From contig DPKX01000259.1 in the NCBI GenBank assembly GCA_003542295.1, positions 1 through 14,709 on the forward strand: a stretch of DNA of 14,709 nucleotides, read 5' to 3'. Below, in pieces: positions 7,335 through 14,679 of this stretch (positions are counted from its first letter, which is position 1; each line of letters begins with the position of its first letter). The notes below the pieces were generated by a model that saw nothing but the letters and a program-made list of their open reading frames with translations, was not told the origin of the DNA and did no database searches. The stretch is from Candidatus Atribacter hydrocarboniphilus (GTDB lineage Bacteria > Atribacterota > Atribacteria > Atribacterales > Atribacteraceae). A program made the position numbers and the translations under genes.

Positions 7335-7745
7335 TTATTTTGATATTATTCGTGTTTTTTGATCAAGTTTCTTTAAAAAGCTGTCCCTTCTAACCACAAA
7401 TCGTTCTAATTTTCCTTCACCGATTTTTTCGATTTCATCAAATGCTTCGGCTTCAAAAACTAATCGGTTCCTATAAATTTCTATTAAAGTTGCCCGAGCA
7501 GTAACTTTCATTCCCGGTGGCGTAGCAGCAATATGGGAAATACTAATCCGGGTTCCCACGCTTTCATATCCATCAGCTAAATGATTCTTAACTGCATAAA
7601 AGGCAGCATTATCCATAAGCGATACCAACATAGGAGTAGCAAATGCCGGAACCATCTCTTTTTCGAACTTATCGGCAGTATTTTCTTTCCCTACAATAGC
7701 TGAAGCAACCCCGGTTAAACCAATCCGAAGGGTATTACTCTTCAT
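7335..7745 (-). CDS. FlK-like hotdog-fold thioesterase
   Basis: This 136-aa protein matches the fluoroacetyl-CoA thioesterase (FlK)/COG5496 family of acyl-CoA thioesterases along its length: VPAFATPMLVSLMDNAA, VGTRISISHIAATPPGMKV, VFEAEAFDEIEKIGEGKLER. Lined up with FlK, the catalytic residues T42, E50 and H76 fall on T37, D45 and H71, each shifted by five. Thr and His are kept, but Glu is replaced by Asp. The physiological substrate is unknown; fluoroacetyl-CoA is unlikely, and the family probably hydrolyses short acyl-CoAs. The ATG overlaps the ftsH stop as ATGA, so it is coupled to the protease gene. A 7-bp inverted repeat (ATAGGAT / ATCCTAT, 7319-7335) lies at its stop codon. Confidence 0.88.
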   Translation of the reverse strand: MKSNTLRIGLTGVASAIVGKENTADKFEKEMVPAFATPMLVSLMDNAAFYAVKNHLADGYESVGTRISISHIAATPPGMKVTARATLIEIYRNRLVFEAEAFDEIEKIGEGKLERFVVRRDSFLKKLDQKTRIISK

Positions 7746-9664
7746 TTTGTATTAATCCTCCCTTCCTGGTCCGAAGGTATATCTGACAATAATTGTTCAG
7801 CTGCAGCTTGTTTATTTTTATCTTCTTCTGACAAGATTTCAGGAATTTCATTCCCGTTTATATCTAAAATTTTATCAATTTCTTCTCTCTCTAAGACTTC
7901 CTTTTCCAACAAAATTGCTGTGAGTTTATCTAGTTTATCACGATTATCAACAATTAGTGTCCGAGCTTGTTCATAAGCACTATCAATAATGCTTCTGACC
8001 TCCTTATCGATGGTAAAGGCAACTTCTTCACTGTAATTTCGGTCTTCAGCAATATCCTTCCCTAAAAATACTTCCTTATGCCGACGTCCTAAGGTTAAAG
8101 GTCCTAGGGTGTCGCTCATGCCATATTCACAAACCATCTCTCGGGCTATCTCAGTTGCTTTTTGTAAATCATCATGAGCACCAGTGGTTATATCCTCAAA
8201 AACGATTTCTTCGGCTACTCTCCCACCCAAAAGAACTGCTAAACGAGTCATTAATTCCTGCTTGCTAATAAGATACCGATCTTCGGTGGGAAGTTGTAAA
8301 GTATAACCTAAGGCTGCACCACCTCGTGGAATTATGGATATTTTATGCACTGGATCAGTATTAGGAAGAAATCTGGCAACTAATGCATGACCAGCCTCAT
8401 GATAAGCTACAACTTTCTTTTCCTTATCGCTAATGATGACATTTTTCCTTTCTGGTCCAGCTATGACTTTGTCAATGGATTCTTCCATATCCGACATTTC
8501 TATTACATCTTTCCCCTTGCGGGCTGCAATAAGCGCTGCCTCGTTCATCATGTTGGCAAGGTCAGCTCCAACAAAGCCCGGAGTTCTTCGAGCCAAAATC
8601 TTAAGATCAATATCCTTCCCTAAGGGTTTTCCTTTAATATGCACTTTTAGGATGGCTTCTCTTCCTAATACATCAGGTCTGGGTACGGCGATCCTTCTAT
8701 CAAAACGGCCGGGTCTGAGGAGAGCAGGATCGAGAATGTCAGGTCGGTTAGTGGCAGCAATTAGTATAACTCCTTGGTTTGGATCAAAGCCATCCATTTC
8801 AACCAAAAGCTGATTCAATGTTTGTTCCCTTTCATCATGTCCTCCCCCTAAACCAGCACCCCGATGTCGTCCTACAGCATCCATTTCATCAACAAAAATT
8901 ATACAAGGAGCATTCCGTTTGGCATTTCCAAACAAATCTCGAACCCGGGCCGCCCCAACACCAACGAACATTTCCACAAAATCGGAACCACTTATGCTAA
9001 AAAATGGAACTCCTGCTTCACCAGCAACTGCCTTGGCTAAAAGGGTTTTCCCTGTGCCTGGCGGTCCATATAATAATACGCCACGGGGGATTCGAGCTCC
9101 TAATTTCTGGAATTTCCGAGGATTTTTTAGAAAATCAACCACTTCACTTAATTCTTCTTTTACCTCTTCAATACCTGCAACATCGTCAAAGGTAACTTTC
9201 ACTTTTTCGGCATCTACCATTCGAGCATGGCTCTTTGAAAAAGAAGTAACTTTACTTCCTCCACCCTGAAATTGCTGAAGTAAAAAAATCCATACAATAA
9301 TAAGCAAAGCAGTTGGTAGGAGCGATCCAAGAATCCTTGACCACCAAGACGGCTCAATAGGTGGTTTGGCATCAATGTTTACATTTTGATTCCGTAGGAT
9401 TTCAATCAATTGAGGGTCTTCTGGAGCATAGGTGGTAAAGTTGGTCCCGTCTTTGAGACTGCCTAATATATTTTTATCCATTATAGTAACGCTCTCAACC
9501 TCATTTTCTTTAACCAAATCAATGAATTCGGTATAGGAAAAAGCTTGAGGTGGTATTTCCTGTTGCATAAAGGAGGTTACTAATGAAACTACTATGATAA
9601 GAAACAAGAGATAAAATCCCATGTTTCTGTAAAATTTCCCACCAGGGGTGTTATTCAGTTTCAC
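7742..9664 (-). CDS. ftsH: ATP-dependent zinc metalloprotease FtsH
   Basis: Membrane-anchored hexameric AAA+ protease that pulls out and degrades misfolded membrane proteins and some regulators. Two membrane helices are seen at residues 16-33 and 112-132, flanking an extracytoplasmic domain. The AAA module has Walker A GPPGTGKT (200-207), Walker B IIFVDE (255-260) and the second region of homology [20 protein letters not shown] (304-323). The protease module has zinc motif HEAGH (422-426) and the third ligand in [10 protein letters not shown] (about D499). Length 640 aa is normal. The GTG start is preceded directly by TAA TAA in frame, so the gene cannot begin further upstream. AGGAGG lies 12 nt away, a longish spacing. 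It follows hpt, as in many Firmicutes. Confidence 0.97.
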   Translation of the reverse strand: MKLNNTPGGKFYRNMGFYLLFLIIVVSLVTSFMQQEIPPQAFSYTEFIDLVKENEVESVTIMDKNILGSLKDGTNFTTYAPEDPQLIEILRNQNVNIDAKPPIEPSWWSRILGSLLPTALLIIVWIFLLQQFQGGGSKVTSFSKSHARMVDAEKVKVTFDDVAGIEEVKEELSEVVDFLKNPRKFQKLGARIPRGVLLYGPPGTGKTLLAKAVAGEAGVPFFSISGSDFVEMFVGVGAARVRDLFGNAKRNAPCIIFVDEMDAVGRHRGAGLGGGHDEREQTLNQLLVEMDGFDPNQGVILIAATNRPDILDPALLRPGRFDRRIAVPRPDVLGREAILKVHIKGKPLGKDIDLKILARRTPGFVGADLANMMNEAALIAARKGKDVIEMSDMEESIDKVIAGPERKNVIISDKEKKVVAYHEAGHALVARFLPNTDPVHKISIIPRGGAALGYTLQLPTEDRYLISKQELMTRLAVLLGGRVAEEIVFEDITTGAHDDLQKATEIAREMVCEYGMSDTLGPLTLGRRHKEVFLGKDIAEDRNYSEEVAFTIDKEVRSIIDSAYEQARTLIVDNRDKLDKLTAILLEKEVLEREEIDKILDINGNEIPEILSEEDKNKQAAAEQLLSDIPSDQEGRINTK

Positions 9665-9803
9665 TTATTATTTCATCCTCCTCTGATTATTCCGACTAAG
9701 AAACATAATCAATATTCTCCTTTTTTCATTTTCTAAAATTTATTAAGATATCTTTATATAAGTGTATTCTAAAAAAATAATAATTTAAAATAATTGTAAC
9801 ATA

Positions 9804-10349
9804 TCAAATCGCTTGATAATATTTTGATTTCAGCACAAAAATAAAAGGATAATTCCGATATTTTTCAGCATAATCTAAACCGTACCCAACCACAAACTGG
9901 TCAGGAATCACAAAACCGGTATATTCAGCTTCTAAATTCTTGACTATTCTTCTTTCTTTTTTGTCCAGTAATGCACATACTCTCAAGCTTGCTGGTTCTC
10001 GAATGGTAAGAACCTCCTTCAGATGTTGCAGAGTGAGACCAGTATCAACAATATCTTCAATGATAAGAACATGCTTATTATGAATTGGTTTATCCAAATC
10101 TTTTAATATTCTAATTACTCCACCCGACTCGCTGTCATCCCCATAACTTGATATAGACATAAAGTCAACACTTAAGGGAACCGAAATATTCCGGATTAGA
10201 TCTGACATGAAAATAAAAGCTCCGCGCAGAATTCCGATAGCACGGACCTCCTTGCCGACATAATCTCTGCTTATTTGTTTAGCCAATTCATTTACTCGAG
10301 TCTCTATTTCCTCTTGAGATATTAATATTTTATCTATAAAATCATCCAT
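9804..10349 (-). CDS. hpt: Hypoxanthine phosphoribosyltransferase
   Basis: Purine salvage enzyme joining hypoxanthine (and often guanine) to phosphoribosyl pyrophosphate to make IMP or GMP. The PRPP-binding motif VLIIEDIVDTGLT is at about 94-106. GILRGAFIFMSDL near residue 39, DFMSISSYGDDSESGG near 62 (the flexible loop) and VVGYGLDYAEKYRN near the C-terminus are all typical. Length is 181 aa. The ATG has GAGGTG 5-6 nt upstream, and that ribosome site overlaps the tilS stop region. Only 4 nt separate the two genes, so they are coupled. The tilS-hpt-ftsH order is a known conserved cluster. Confidence 0.95.
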   Translation of the reverse strand: MDDFIDKILISQEEIETRVNELAKQISRDYVGKEVRAIGILRGAFIFMSDLIRNISVPLSVDFMSISSYGDDSESGGVIRILKDLDKPIHNKHVLIIEDIVDTGLTLQHLKEVLTIREPASLRVCALLDKKERRIVKNLEAEYTGFVIPDQFVVGYGLDYAEKYRNYPFIFVLKSKYYQAI

Positions 10350-10353
10350 TTTT

Positions 10354-11733
10354 TCACCTCTTATATGCCCTCATCGTGACAATAAGAATGCTTTTGCTAT
10401 TTTCCTGAACTTGAGCTCTTTCGTCAAGTAAAATTCCGGGTATCCATAGAATCTTTTTTTGATCACATAAAATTGGGATCTTTCTTCTCCAATTTTCAGG
10501 AATGCCTTGGCTATGAAAAATCGTTTTTAATTTCTTTTCTTTTCCATTAACTACTACTCGATCTCCATTTAAATAATTCCTTACCAGCAAAGGAAATTCA
10601 CATTTATTCAGATCAATTTCACACCACAAAGTCTTCAAACCAAATTGAACTGTGGAGTTCTTATAAAAAGACTCGATAATTAATCCAATATTTTCTAGTT
10701 GATTGCTCCCGGGCATTTTTAAATCATAGGACCATGTGGGAATATATCCTAATAATAATTCACCCCGACGAGCATAAATAAAACCATCATCCACCCAAAA
10801 AGAAATCTTTTCCGGAAGGATGGTTCGCCCTTTCCCTTTTTTTATAATATATTCCAAGGCTTTAAAATGGGCTCGGGTTACATGGTAGGTATCCCCCTTG
10901 ACCTGCTTGATTAACTCAATAAGGCCCTGCCTTCTTTTAAAGTCAGAAGTTTCAACCAAACTGCTTACAGGCAAGCGAAAAAGACGACCATTTTTTTCAA
11001 TTGACCACTTCTCTTCAGGCATAATTGATAGAGATTCTTGAATGTTTAATCCCATACGATAAATTATTTCTTCAATTTTGGCATTGTAATCCTGTTTTAA
11101 TAAGGGAATTAATCCATGACGGATCCGATTTCTCAAAAAAGATTGATCAAGATTTGTTGAGTCAATGACAAACGCAAGGTGTTGCTCTTCAAGATAGCGA
11201 TGAATCTCATCGAGCGAAGTTCGTAAAAGTGGACGGATAAACTTTCCATTTCGAATTGGCATACCTCTGAGGCCATTTATACCAGTTCCTCGGATGATAT
11301 TCATCAGAATGGTCTCAACTTGGTCGTTACGATGATGACCAAGAGCAATTTTATCAGCTTTCCATACCTCGGCAACTTCTTTTAGCTTTTGGTATCGAAC
11401 CTTCCGAGCGGCTTCTTCTAAAGAAATAGATAGCTCCTTTTTATAGGATCTTACATCATACTGCTCAACAAATATCTTCAAATTACGCTTTTTAGCCCAT
11501 TCAATACAAAATTTTTGATCACGGAGAGCCTCTTGTCCCCTCAAACCATGGTTTAAATGAAAAAGAGCTAATTGAAATTTGAATTCTTCACGAAGTTGTT
11601 CAAGTATATCAGATATGGCAGTAGAATCGGGGCCACCAGAAAAAGCAACTAAAACTCGGTCTCCCGAAACAATTAACTCCTGCTCTTGAATGAGCCGGGA
11701 AACGGATTTTACCAAACAAGGATACTTCTTCAT
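10354..11733 (-). CDS. tilS: tRNA(Ile)-lysidine synthetase
   Basis: Uses ATP and lysine to convert C34 of tRNA-Ile(CAU) to lysidine, so that the tRNA reads AUA and is charged with Ile. The N-terminal PP-loop domain has FSGGPDS at residues 31-37, then FHLNHGLRG, KIALGHHRNDQVETILMN and GLRGMPIRNG, with IDSTN and FLRNRIRHGLIP, all TilS hallmarks. A central substrate domain and a TilS C-terminal domain (roughly 375-455, including RNYLNGDRV and KKLKTIFHSQGIP) make it the full-length form at 459 aa. The ATG has AGGAG about 11 nt upstream. It lies 39 nt after a tRNA with anticodon CAU, with no terminator between, so the two are probably transcribed together. Confidence 0.95.
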   Translation of the reverse strand: MKKYPCLVKSVSRLIQEQELIVSGDRVLVAFSGGPDSTAISDILEQLREEFKFQLALFHLNHGLRGQEALRDQKFCIEWAKKRNLKIFVEQYDVRSYKKELSISLEEAARKVRYQKLKEVAEVWKADKIALGHHRNDQVETILMNIIRGTGINGLRGMPIRNGKFIRPLLRTSLDEIHRYLEEQHLAFVIDSTNLDQSFLRNRIRHGLIPLLKQDYNAKIEEIIYRMGLNIQESLSIMPEEKWSIEKNGRLFRLPVSSLVETSDFKRRQGLIELIKQVKGDTYHVTRAHFKALEYIIKKGKGRTILPEKISFWVDDGFIYARRGELLLGYIPTWSYDLKMPGSNQLENIGLIIESFYKNSTVQFGLKTLWCEIDLNKCEFPLLVRNYLNGDRVVVNGKEKKLKTIFHSQGIPENWRRKIPILCDQKKILWIPGILLDERAQVQENSKSILIVTMRAYKR

Positions 11734-11772
11734 ACCAGCGAGGGCTCCTGATAGGAATAACGTTGAGGAAAC

Positions 11773-11849
11773 TGGTGGCGGTGAAGGGATTCGAACCCCT
11801 GACGCTCCGGGTATGAGCCGGATGCTCTTGCCAACTGAGCTACACCGCC
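11773..11849 (-). tRNA. tRNA-Met(CAU), elongator type, CCA encoded
   Basis: A 77-nt cloverleaf read on the minus strand. The acceptor stem is GGCGGTG / CACCGCC, the D arm has TAGCTCAGTTGGCAAGAGC, and the anticodon stem is TCCGG / CCGGA around the loop CTCATAC (anticodon CAT at 11813-11815). The T arm has GGTTCGAATCC, and CCA is encoded. The G1-C72 pair and absence of GGG/CCC in the anticodon stem exclude the initiator. Base 38 is C instead of the A usual in tRNA-Ile2, and the acceptor resembles Bacillus elongator tRNA-Met, so Met is favoured over lysidine-modified Ile2. Confidence 0.93.
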
Positions 11850-11859
11850 AGCAGTACCT

Positions 11860-11888
11860 ATTATATTCACCAACAGTTCAATTTACAA
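11860..11888 (-). promoter_or_regulatory. Sigma70-type promoter for tRNA-Met and the tilS operon
   Basis: Minus-strand TTGTAA (-35, 4 of 6), exact 17-bp spacer, and perfect TATAAT (-10). The tRNA 5' end lies about 10 nt past the -10. This is the best promoter in the window and would serve tRNA-Met, tilS, hpt and possibly later genes. Confidence 0.75.
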
Positions 11889-11987
11889 GTGCTCACAAAG
11901 AAAATAATCGTTATAAAGATAAAAAATGAAACTTCCCCTAGGCCTAACTAAGGAGGATAATTACATGGTGTTATCTCAAAATAATGA

Positions 11988-12014
11988 GGGCAGACACATA
12001 GGTCTGCTCCTACG
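11988..12014. repeat. Palindromic intergenic repeat (GGGCAGAC type)
   Basis: GGGCAGAC, a 6-nt loop, then GTCTGCTC with one mismatch, followed by CTACG. It resembles the very common intergenic palindrome family ending in GTCTGCCCCTACG known from many bacterial genomes; that resemblance is from memory. One arm has decayed. Confidence 0.5.
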
Positions 12015-12044
12015 AAATTTTCAATTTCATTGCTCTAATTGCTC

Positions 12045-12065
12045 CTTCTTCCTTGATGGAAGAAG
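12045..12065. repeat. Perfect hairpin CTTCTTCC / GGAAGAAG
   Basis: 8-bp perfect inverted repeat with a 5-nt loop (TTGAT). It has no T tract after it on either strand, so it is not a standard terminator. It lies within the repeat-rich non-coding region. Confidence 0.45.
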
Positions 12066-12140
12066 ATTGAGATACGGTTGAAATTTTACTATTCATTTCT
12101 CACAACTCACCGTTCATTGTTTTAAAAGGATAGACGGTTA

Positions 12141-12155
12141 TGCTGCATAGCAGCA
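12141..12155. repeat. Short hairpin TGCTGC / GCAGCA
   Basis: 6-bp perfect inverted repeat with a 3-nt loop (ATA), inside the same non-coding region. It may be part of a decayed repeat unit; nothing more can be said. Confidence 0.3.
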
Positions 12156-12183
12156 AATGAGGATGAAAATACTTATATAAACC

Positions 12184-12236
12184 CGTCATTGTGAGGAATC
12201 CAACCGTTCTTTGGTTGGATGACGTGGCAATCTCAT
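12184..12236. repeat. Palindromic intergenic repeat (CGTCATTG...GGCAATCTC type)
   Basis: Ends CGTCATTGTGAGG and GACGTGGCAATCTC match a widespread bacterial intergenic repeat family usually written CGTCATTGCGAGG...GACGTGGCAATCTC (from memory). Inside are perfect 8-bp arms ATCCAACC / GGTTGGAT with a 7-nt loop. These repeats are non-coding, mobile-looking palindromes. Confidence 0.6.
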
Positions 12237-12261
12237 TTAATGGTTTTTTAAAATAATAAAA

Positions 12262-12303
12262 AGATGAAACCCTCACGCGGGAAAGCACTGCTCAGGATGA
12301 CGG
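12262..12303. repeat. Degenerate repeat (AAAGATGAAACCCTCACG...CTCAGGATGACGG type)
   Basis: Starts near GATGAAACCCTCACGCGGG and ends GCTCAGGATGACGG. This resembles a repeat segment often found beside the CGTCATTG type in intergenic DNA of anaerobic bacteria (from memory). It lies about 25 bp after that element here. Confidence 0.4.
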
Positions 12304-12326
12304 AAACATAAAACGTTGTTATATTT

Positions 12327-12350
12327 TCAAGATAGAAATTTCTACTTGAA
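12327..12350. promoter_or_regulatory. Long palindrome upstream of ttuA
   Basis: TTCAAG-A-TAGAAA faces TTTCTA-CTTGAA: 12-bp arms with a single-base bulge and no loop, about 50 bp before the ttuA start. The gapless two-fold symmetry is more like a protein-binding operator than an RNA hairpin, but it may also be the end of a repeat element. Confidence 0.4.
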
Positions 12351-12399
12351 TATGTTTTAATGCAAAATAAGCAAGAAACTATCAGCTGAGGTGAAAAGT

Positions 12400-13338
12400 T
12401 TGAAATGTACTGCTTGTAAGGATGAAGCAATTCTTCGCATTAAGCGACACCATGTTACGTTTTGCCAGAGATGCTTTATAAAATTCATTCAAAAACAAAC
12501 CATACAAGCTATAAAAAAGTATCAGATGTTTTCAAAAAAAGAACCGGTATTGTTGGCGGTTTCAGGTGGAAAAGATAGTATGGCTTTATGGTCAGTATTA
12601 ACTGATCTTGGTAACCAGGTAACTGCTATCCACTTGGATCTTGGAATCTCTAATTTTTCTGATCAATCTCTTCAAGCTGTTCAACAATTTGCCGAAGAAA
12701 AGAACCTTCCGCTGGTGGTTATTCATTTAAAAGAACATTTAGGTTATTCTTTACCGGAATTACAAAAAAAGATCCCTCGACCTGCCTGCTCAGTTTGCGG
12801 CCTTGCCAAGCGATATTTACTGAACCATTATGCCTATCATCATCACTTTTCGGTTTTGGCTACCGGTCATAATCTCGATGATGAAGCTGCTACCCTTTTG
12901 GGAAACATACTCCGATGGAGGGAAGAATATCTGCAGCATCAAAGCCCGTGCTTACCTAGCGACTATCCAGGTTTAGTAAAAAAAGTAAAACCCTTTTATA
13001 CCCTTACCGACCAGGAAATTCTCTGGTACGTACAACAGATGAAAATTCCCTTTTGTGATAGCATTTGTCCCCTTTCTCAAAAAGCTTCCAGCCTTGATCT
13101 AAAAAAGGCTCTAAATTTTATTGAGGAACAATCACCCGGAACTAAACATTATTTTTTATTCCATTACTTAGAAAAAAAGTCAAATCTATATCCAGAAAAG
13201 CAACCAAAAGTAGTTCTTAAAAATTGTTCTTCTTGCGGTATGCCTACTACTCAAGAAAGATGTTCCTTTTGTTCATTACTTGAAACCGCCCAAAGCAAGT
13301 CTCAACTTTTTATTGGAAAGGATGATATCGAATCATGA
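12400..13338 (+). CDS. ttuA: TtuA-type tRNA 2-thiouridine synthetase (tRNA T54 thiolase)
   Basis: Adenylates and thiolates ribothymidine 54 of tRNA, which stabilises tRNA at high temperature; uses a sulfur-carrier protein. The 312-aa product has an N-terminal zinc site (C3, C6, C22, C25), the PP-loop SGGKDS (55-60), the HLDLGI block, catalytic and iron-sulfur cysteines C130 and C133 in RPACSVCGLAKR plus C223 in ICP, ATGHNLDDEAATLLGN (154-169), SPGTK, and a C-terminal zinc site (C276, C279, C288, C291). Spacing matches Thermus TtuA closely, against TtcA or CTU1. I chose TTG at 12400 because GAGGTG lies 6 nt upstream; a GTG at 12391 would fall within that ribosome site. TtuB and TtuC partners are not in the window. 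The stop overlaps the next gene. Confidence 0.85.
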   Translation: MKCTACKDEAILRIKRHHVTFCQRCFIKFIQKQTIQAIKKYQMFSKKEPVLLAVSGGKDSMALWSVLTDLGNQVTAIHLDLGISNFSDQSLQAVQQFAEEKNLPLVVIHLKEHLGYSLPELQKKIPRPACSVCGLAKRYLLNHYAYHHHFSVLATGHNLDDEAATLLGNILRWREEYLQHQSPCLPSDYPGLVKKVKPFYTLTDQEILWYVQQMKIPFCDSICPLSQKASSLDLKKALNFIEEQSPGTKHYFLFHYLEKKSNLYPEKQPKVVLKNCSSCGMPTTQERCSFCSLLETAQSKSQLFIGKDDIES

Positions 13339-14522
13339 AAATTATGGCTTTAAACAGCGGAGGATCTTCAATTAAATACGAACTCTATGAAATTGAGAAA
13401 GATCAAGAAATTTCCATCGGCCGAGGTGCAATAAAACGATTGTATCGCGATGACTCATTTTGGGAACAGCAAATTGATGGGAAAGATTTTCGAAAATCTA
13501 TACCCCAGTGTTCTCACGAACAAGGTTTCAAAGCCATTATAAATAATATAGTTGAATTTGGACCCCTCAACAATCTAAAAGAACTGAAAGCGATAGGCAT
13601 TAAGTGCATCAATGGGGGGAATCGAGTCAACTCCACTTCTCTGATTGATTCTCAGGTAATAGGTGCTCTTCAAGAATTAGAAAATGTTACACCGGTTCAC
13701 AATTCACCAACATTACTCACCATCGACATTTTCCAAAGGTTTCTCCCTCAAGTCCCTTTAGTTGGAGTTTTTGAAACCACCTTCCACCAAAGCATTCCCT
13801 CAGCTCACTATACCTATGGACTTCCTTTCGACCTTTGTGAAAAGCTCGGAATTTTTAAATTCGGCTTCCATGGAAATTCTCATCGATTCATATCAGAAAA
13901 AATATTTCAAATAACCACCGCTTGTAATCGGATTATTTCCTGCCATTTGGGAAGTGGAAGCAGCATTTGTGCGATTCAAGATGGAAAATCATTGGATATT
14001 TCCAGTGGTTTTACTCCGCAAAGCGGAGTTATTATGTCTTCTCGACCGGGAGATTTTGATCCCCAAGTTATAACCTTCCTCCAAGAAAAAGAGAAGATGA
14101 GCTATTCTGCAATCAATGAATTATTGGTGAAGAAGTCAGGTTTTCTTGGCATTTCTGGACAAAGTACCGAAATATGGGAATTGGAAAAAGCTGCACAAGA
14201 AGGAAGCGAGCGGGCTTTGCTCACAATCGAGGTTTTTGTATACCAGGTAAAAAAATATATTGGCTCATTTATTGCTTTAATGAATGGGCTTGATTCGTTG
14301 GTTTTTACTGGAGGAATCGGTGAAAATGATTCTTTCATTCGAGAGAAAATATGCCATAACCTCGATCAATTAGGGATTGTAATCGACAGTCAAAAAAACC
14401 TATCCAACGATCCTCTTCCTAAATCAATTCATGATAATACTTCTCAAGTCGAAGTCTGGGTAATCCCAACTAACGAGGAATTAATGATAGCTCGAGAAAC
14501 CTATGCTTATCTTCAAATATAG
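13335..14522 (+). CDS. Acetate kinase family protein with altered active site
   Basis: A full-length (395 aa) member of the acetokinase family, which transfers phosphate between ATP and a short carboxylate. Retained: N7 and S12 in the first phosphate loop, H122 in VHNSP, H179 in FGFHGNSH, R237 in SSRPGDFDP, FTGGIGEN (325-331) and E381 in TNEELMIA. Changed relative to Methanosarcina acetate kinase (numbers from memory): S10 to Gly, R91 to Lys90 with the whole GHRVVHGGE block now GIKCINGGN, D148 to Glu147, N211 to Ser207, D283 to Glu279 and R285 to Trp281. The fold is therefore kept, but the substrate or activity may differ. ATG overlaps the ttuA stop (ATGA). A second in-frame ATG at codon 4 is possible but less likely. 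Confidence 0.85.
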   Translation: MKIMALNSGGSSIKYELYEIEKDQEISIGRGAIKRLYRDDSFWEQQIDGKDFRKSIPQCSHEQGFKAIINNIVEFGPLNNLKELKAIGIKCINGGNRVNSTSLIDSQVIGALQELENVTPVHNSPTLLTIDIFQRFLPQVPLVGVFETTFHQSIPSAHYTYGLPFDLCEKLGIFKFGFHGNSHRFISEKIFQITTACNRIISCHLGSGSSICAIQDGKSLDISSGFTPQSGVIMSSRPGDFDPQVITFLQEKEKMSYSAINELLVKKSGFLGISGQSTEIWELEKAAQEGSERALLTIEVFVYQVKKYIGSFIALMNGLDSLVFTGGIGENDSFIREKICHNLDQLGIVIDSQKNLSNDPLPKSIHDNTSQVEVWVIPTNEELMIARETYAYLQI

Positions 14523-14531
14523 GTTTCTCGA
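14492..14531 (+). terminator. Long hairpin spanning the kinase stop codon
   Basis: Perfect 13-bp inverted repeat TCGAGAAACCTAT / ATAGGTTTCTCGA with a 14-nt loop. The right arm contains the TAG stop. No U tract follows directly, so it could be a weak terminator, a 3' stability stem or a repeat remnant. Confidence 0.5.
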
Positions 14532-14679
14532 ATACAAAGTTCCAGGTTGTTTATAATTTTTAAAATTTTTCATTTCTTTTCTGATAAAAAGATTATTCCT
14601 TTTTTAGAAATTTTTCCTTAAAAAAACATCTATGCTTCTTAGTGAAACGAGATGAGGATGAGAAAATCTATTCAGAAAT

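Larger units (their letters stand above)
11889..12399. other. Non-coding divergent region with degenerate mobile-type repeats
   Basis: About 510 bp between the divergent tRNA-tilS operon and ttuA. I see no convincing gene. It contains several perfect or near-perfect hairpins (11988-12009, 12045-12065, 12141-12155, 12198-12220, 12327-12350), listed separately where they can be described. A 38-codon frame at 11965-12081 has a very good AAGGAGGA ribosome site but runs through repeat DNA and has no recognisable product. No plus-strand promoter for ttuA could be supported. Confidence 0.7.

Noticed and set aside
8387..9269. Several plus-strand open frames of 63-126 codons
   Set aside because: They lie wholly inside ftsH on the opposite strand, have no family motifs, and ftsH is certain.
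11690..11929. Plus-strand open frame through the tRNA, with a GIRTPD...LPTELHR-like product
   Set aside because: It is the antisense of the tRNA; this motif is a well-known artefact of translating tRNA genes backwards.
12100..12430. Two minus-strand frames of about 60 codons upstream of ttuA
   Set aside because: They are translations of intergenic repeats and have no ribosome site or recognisable domain.
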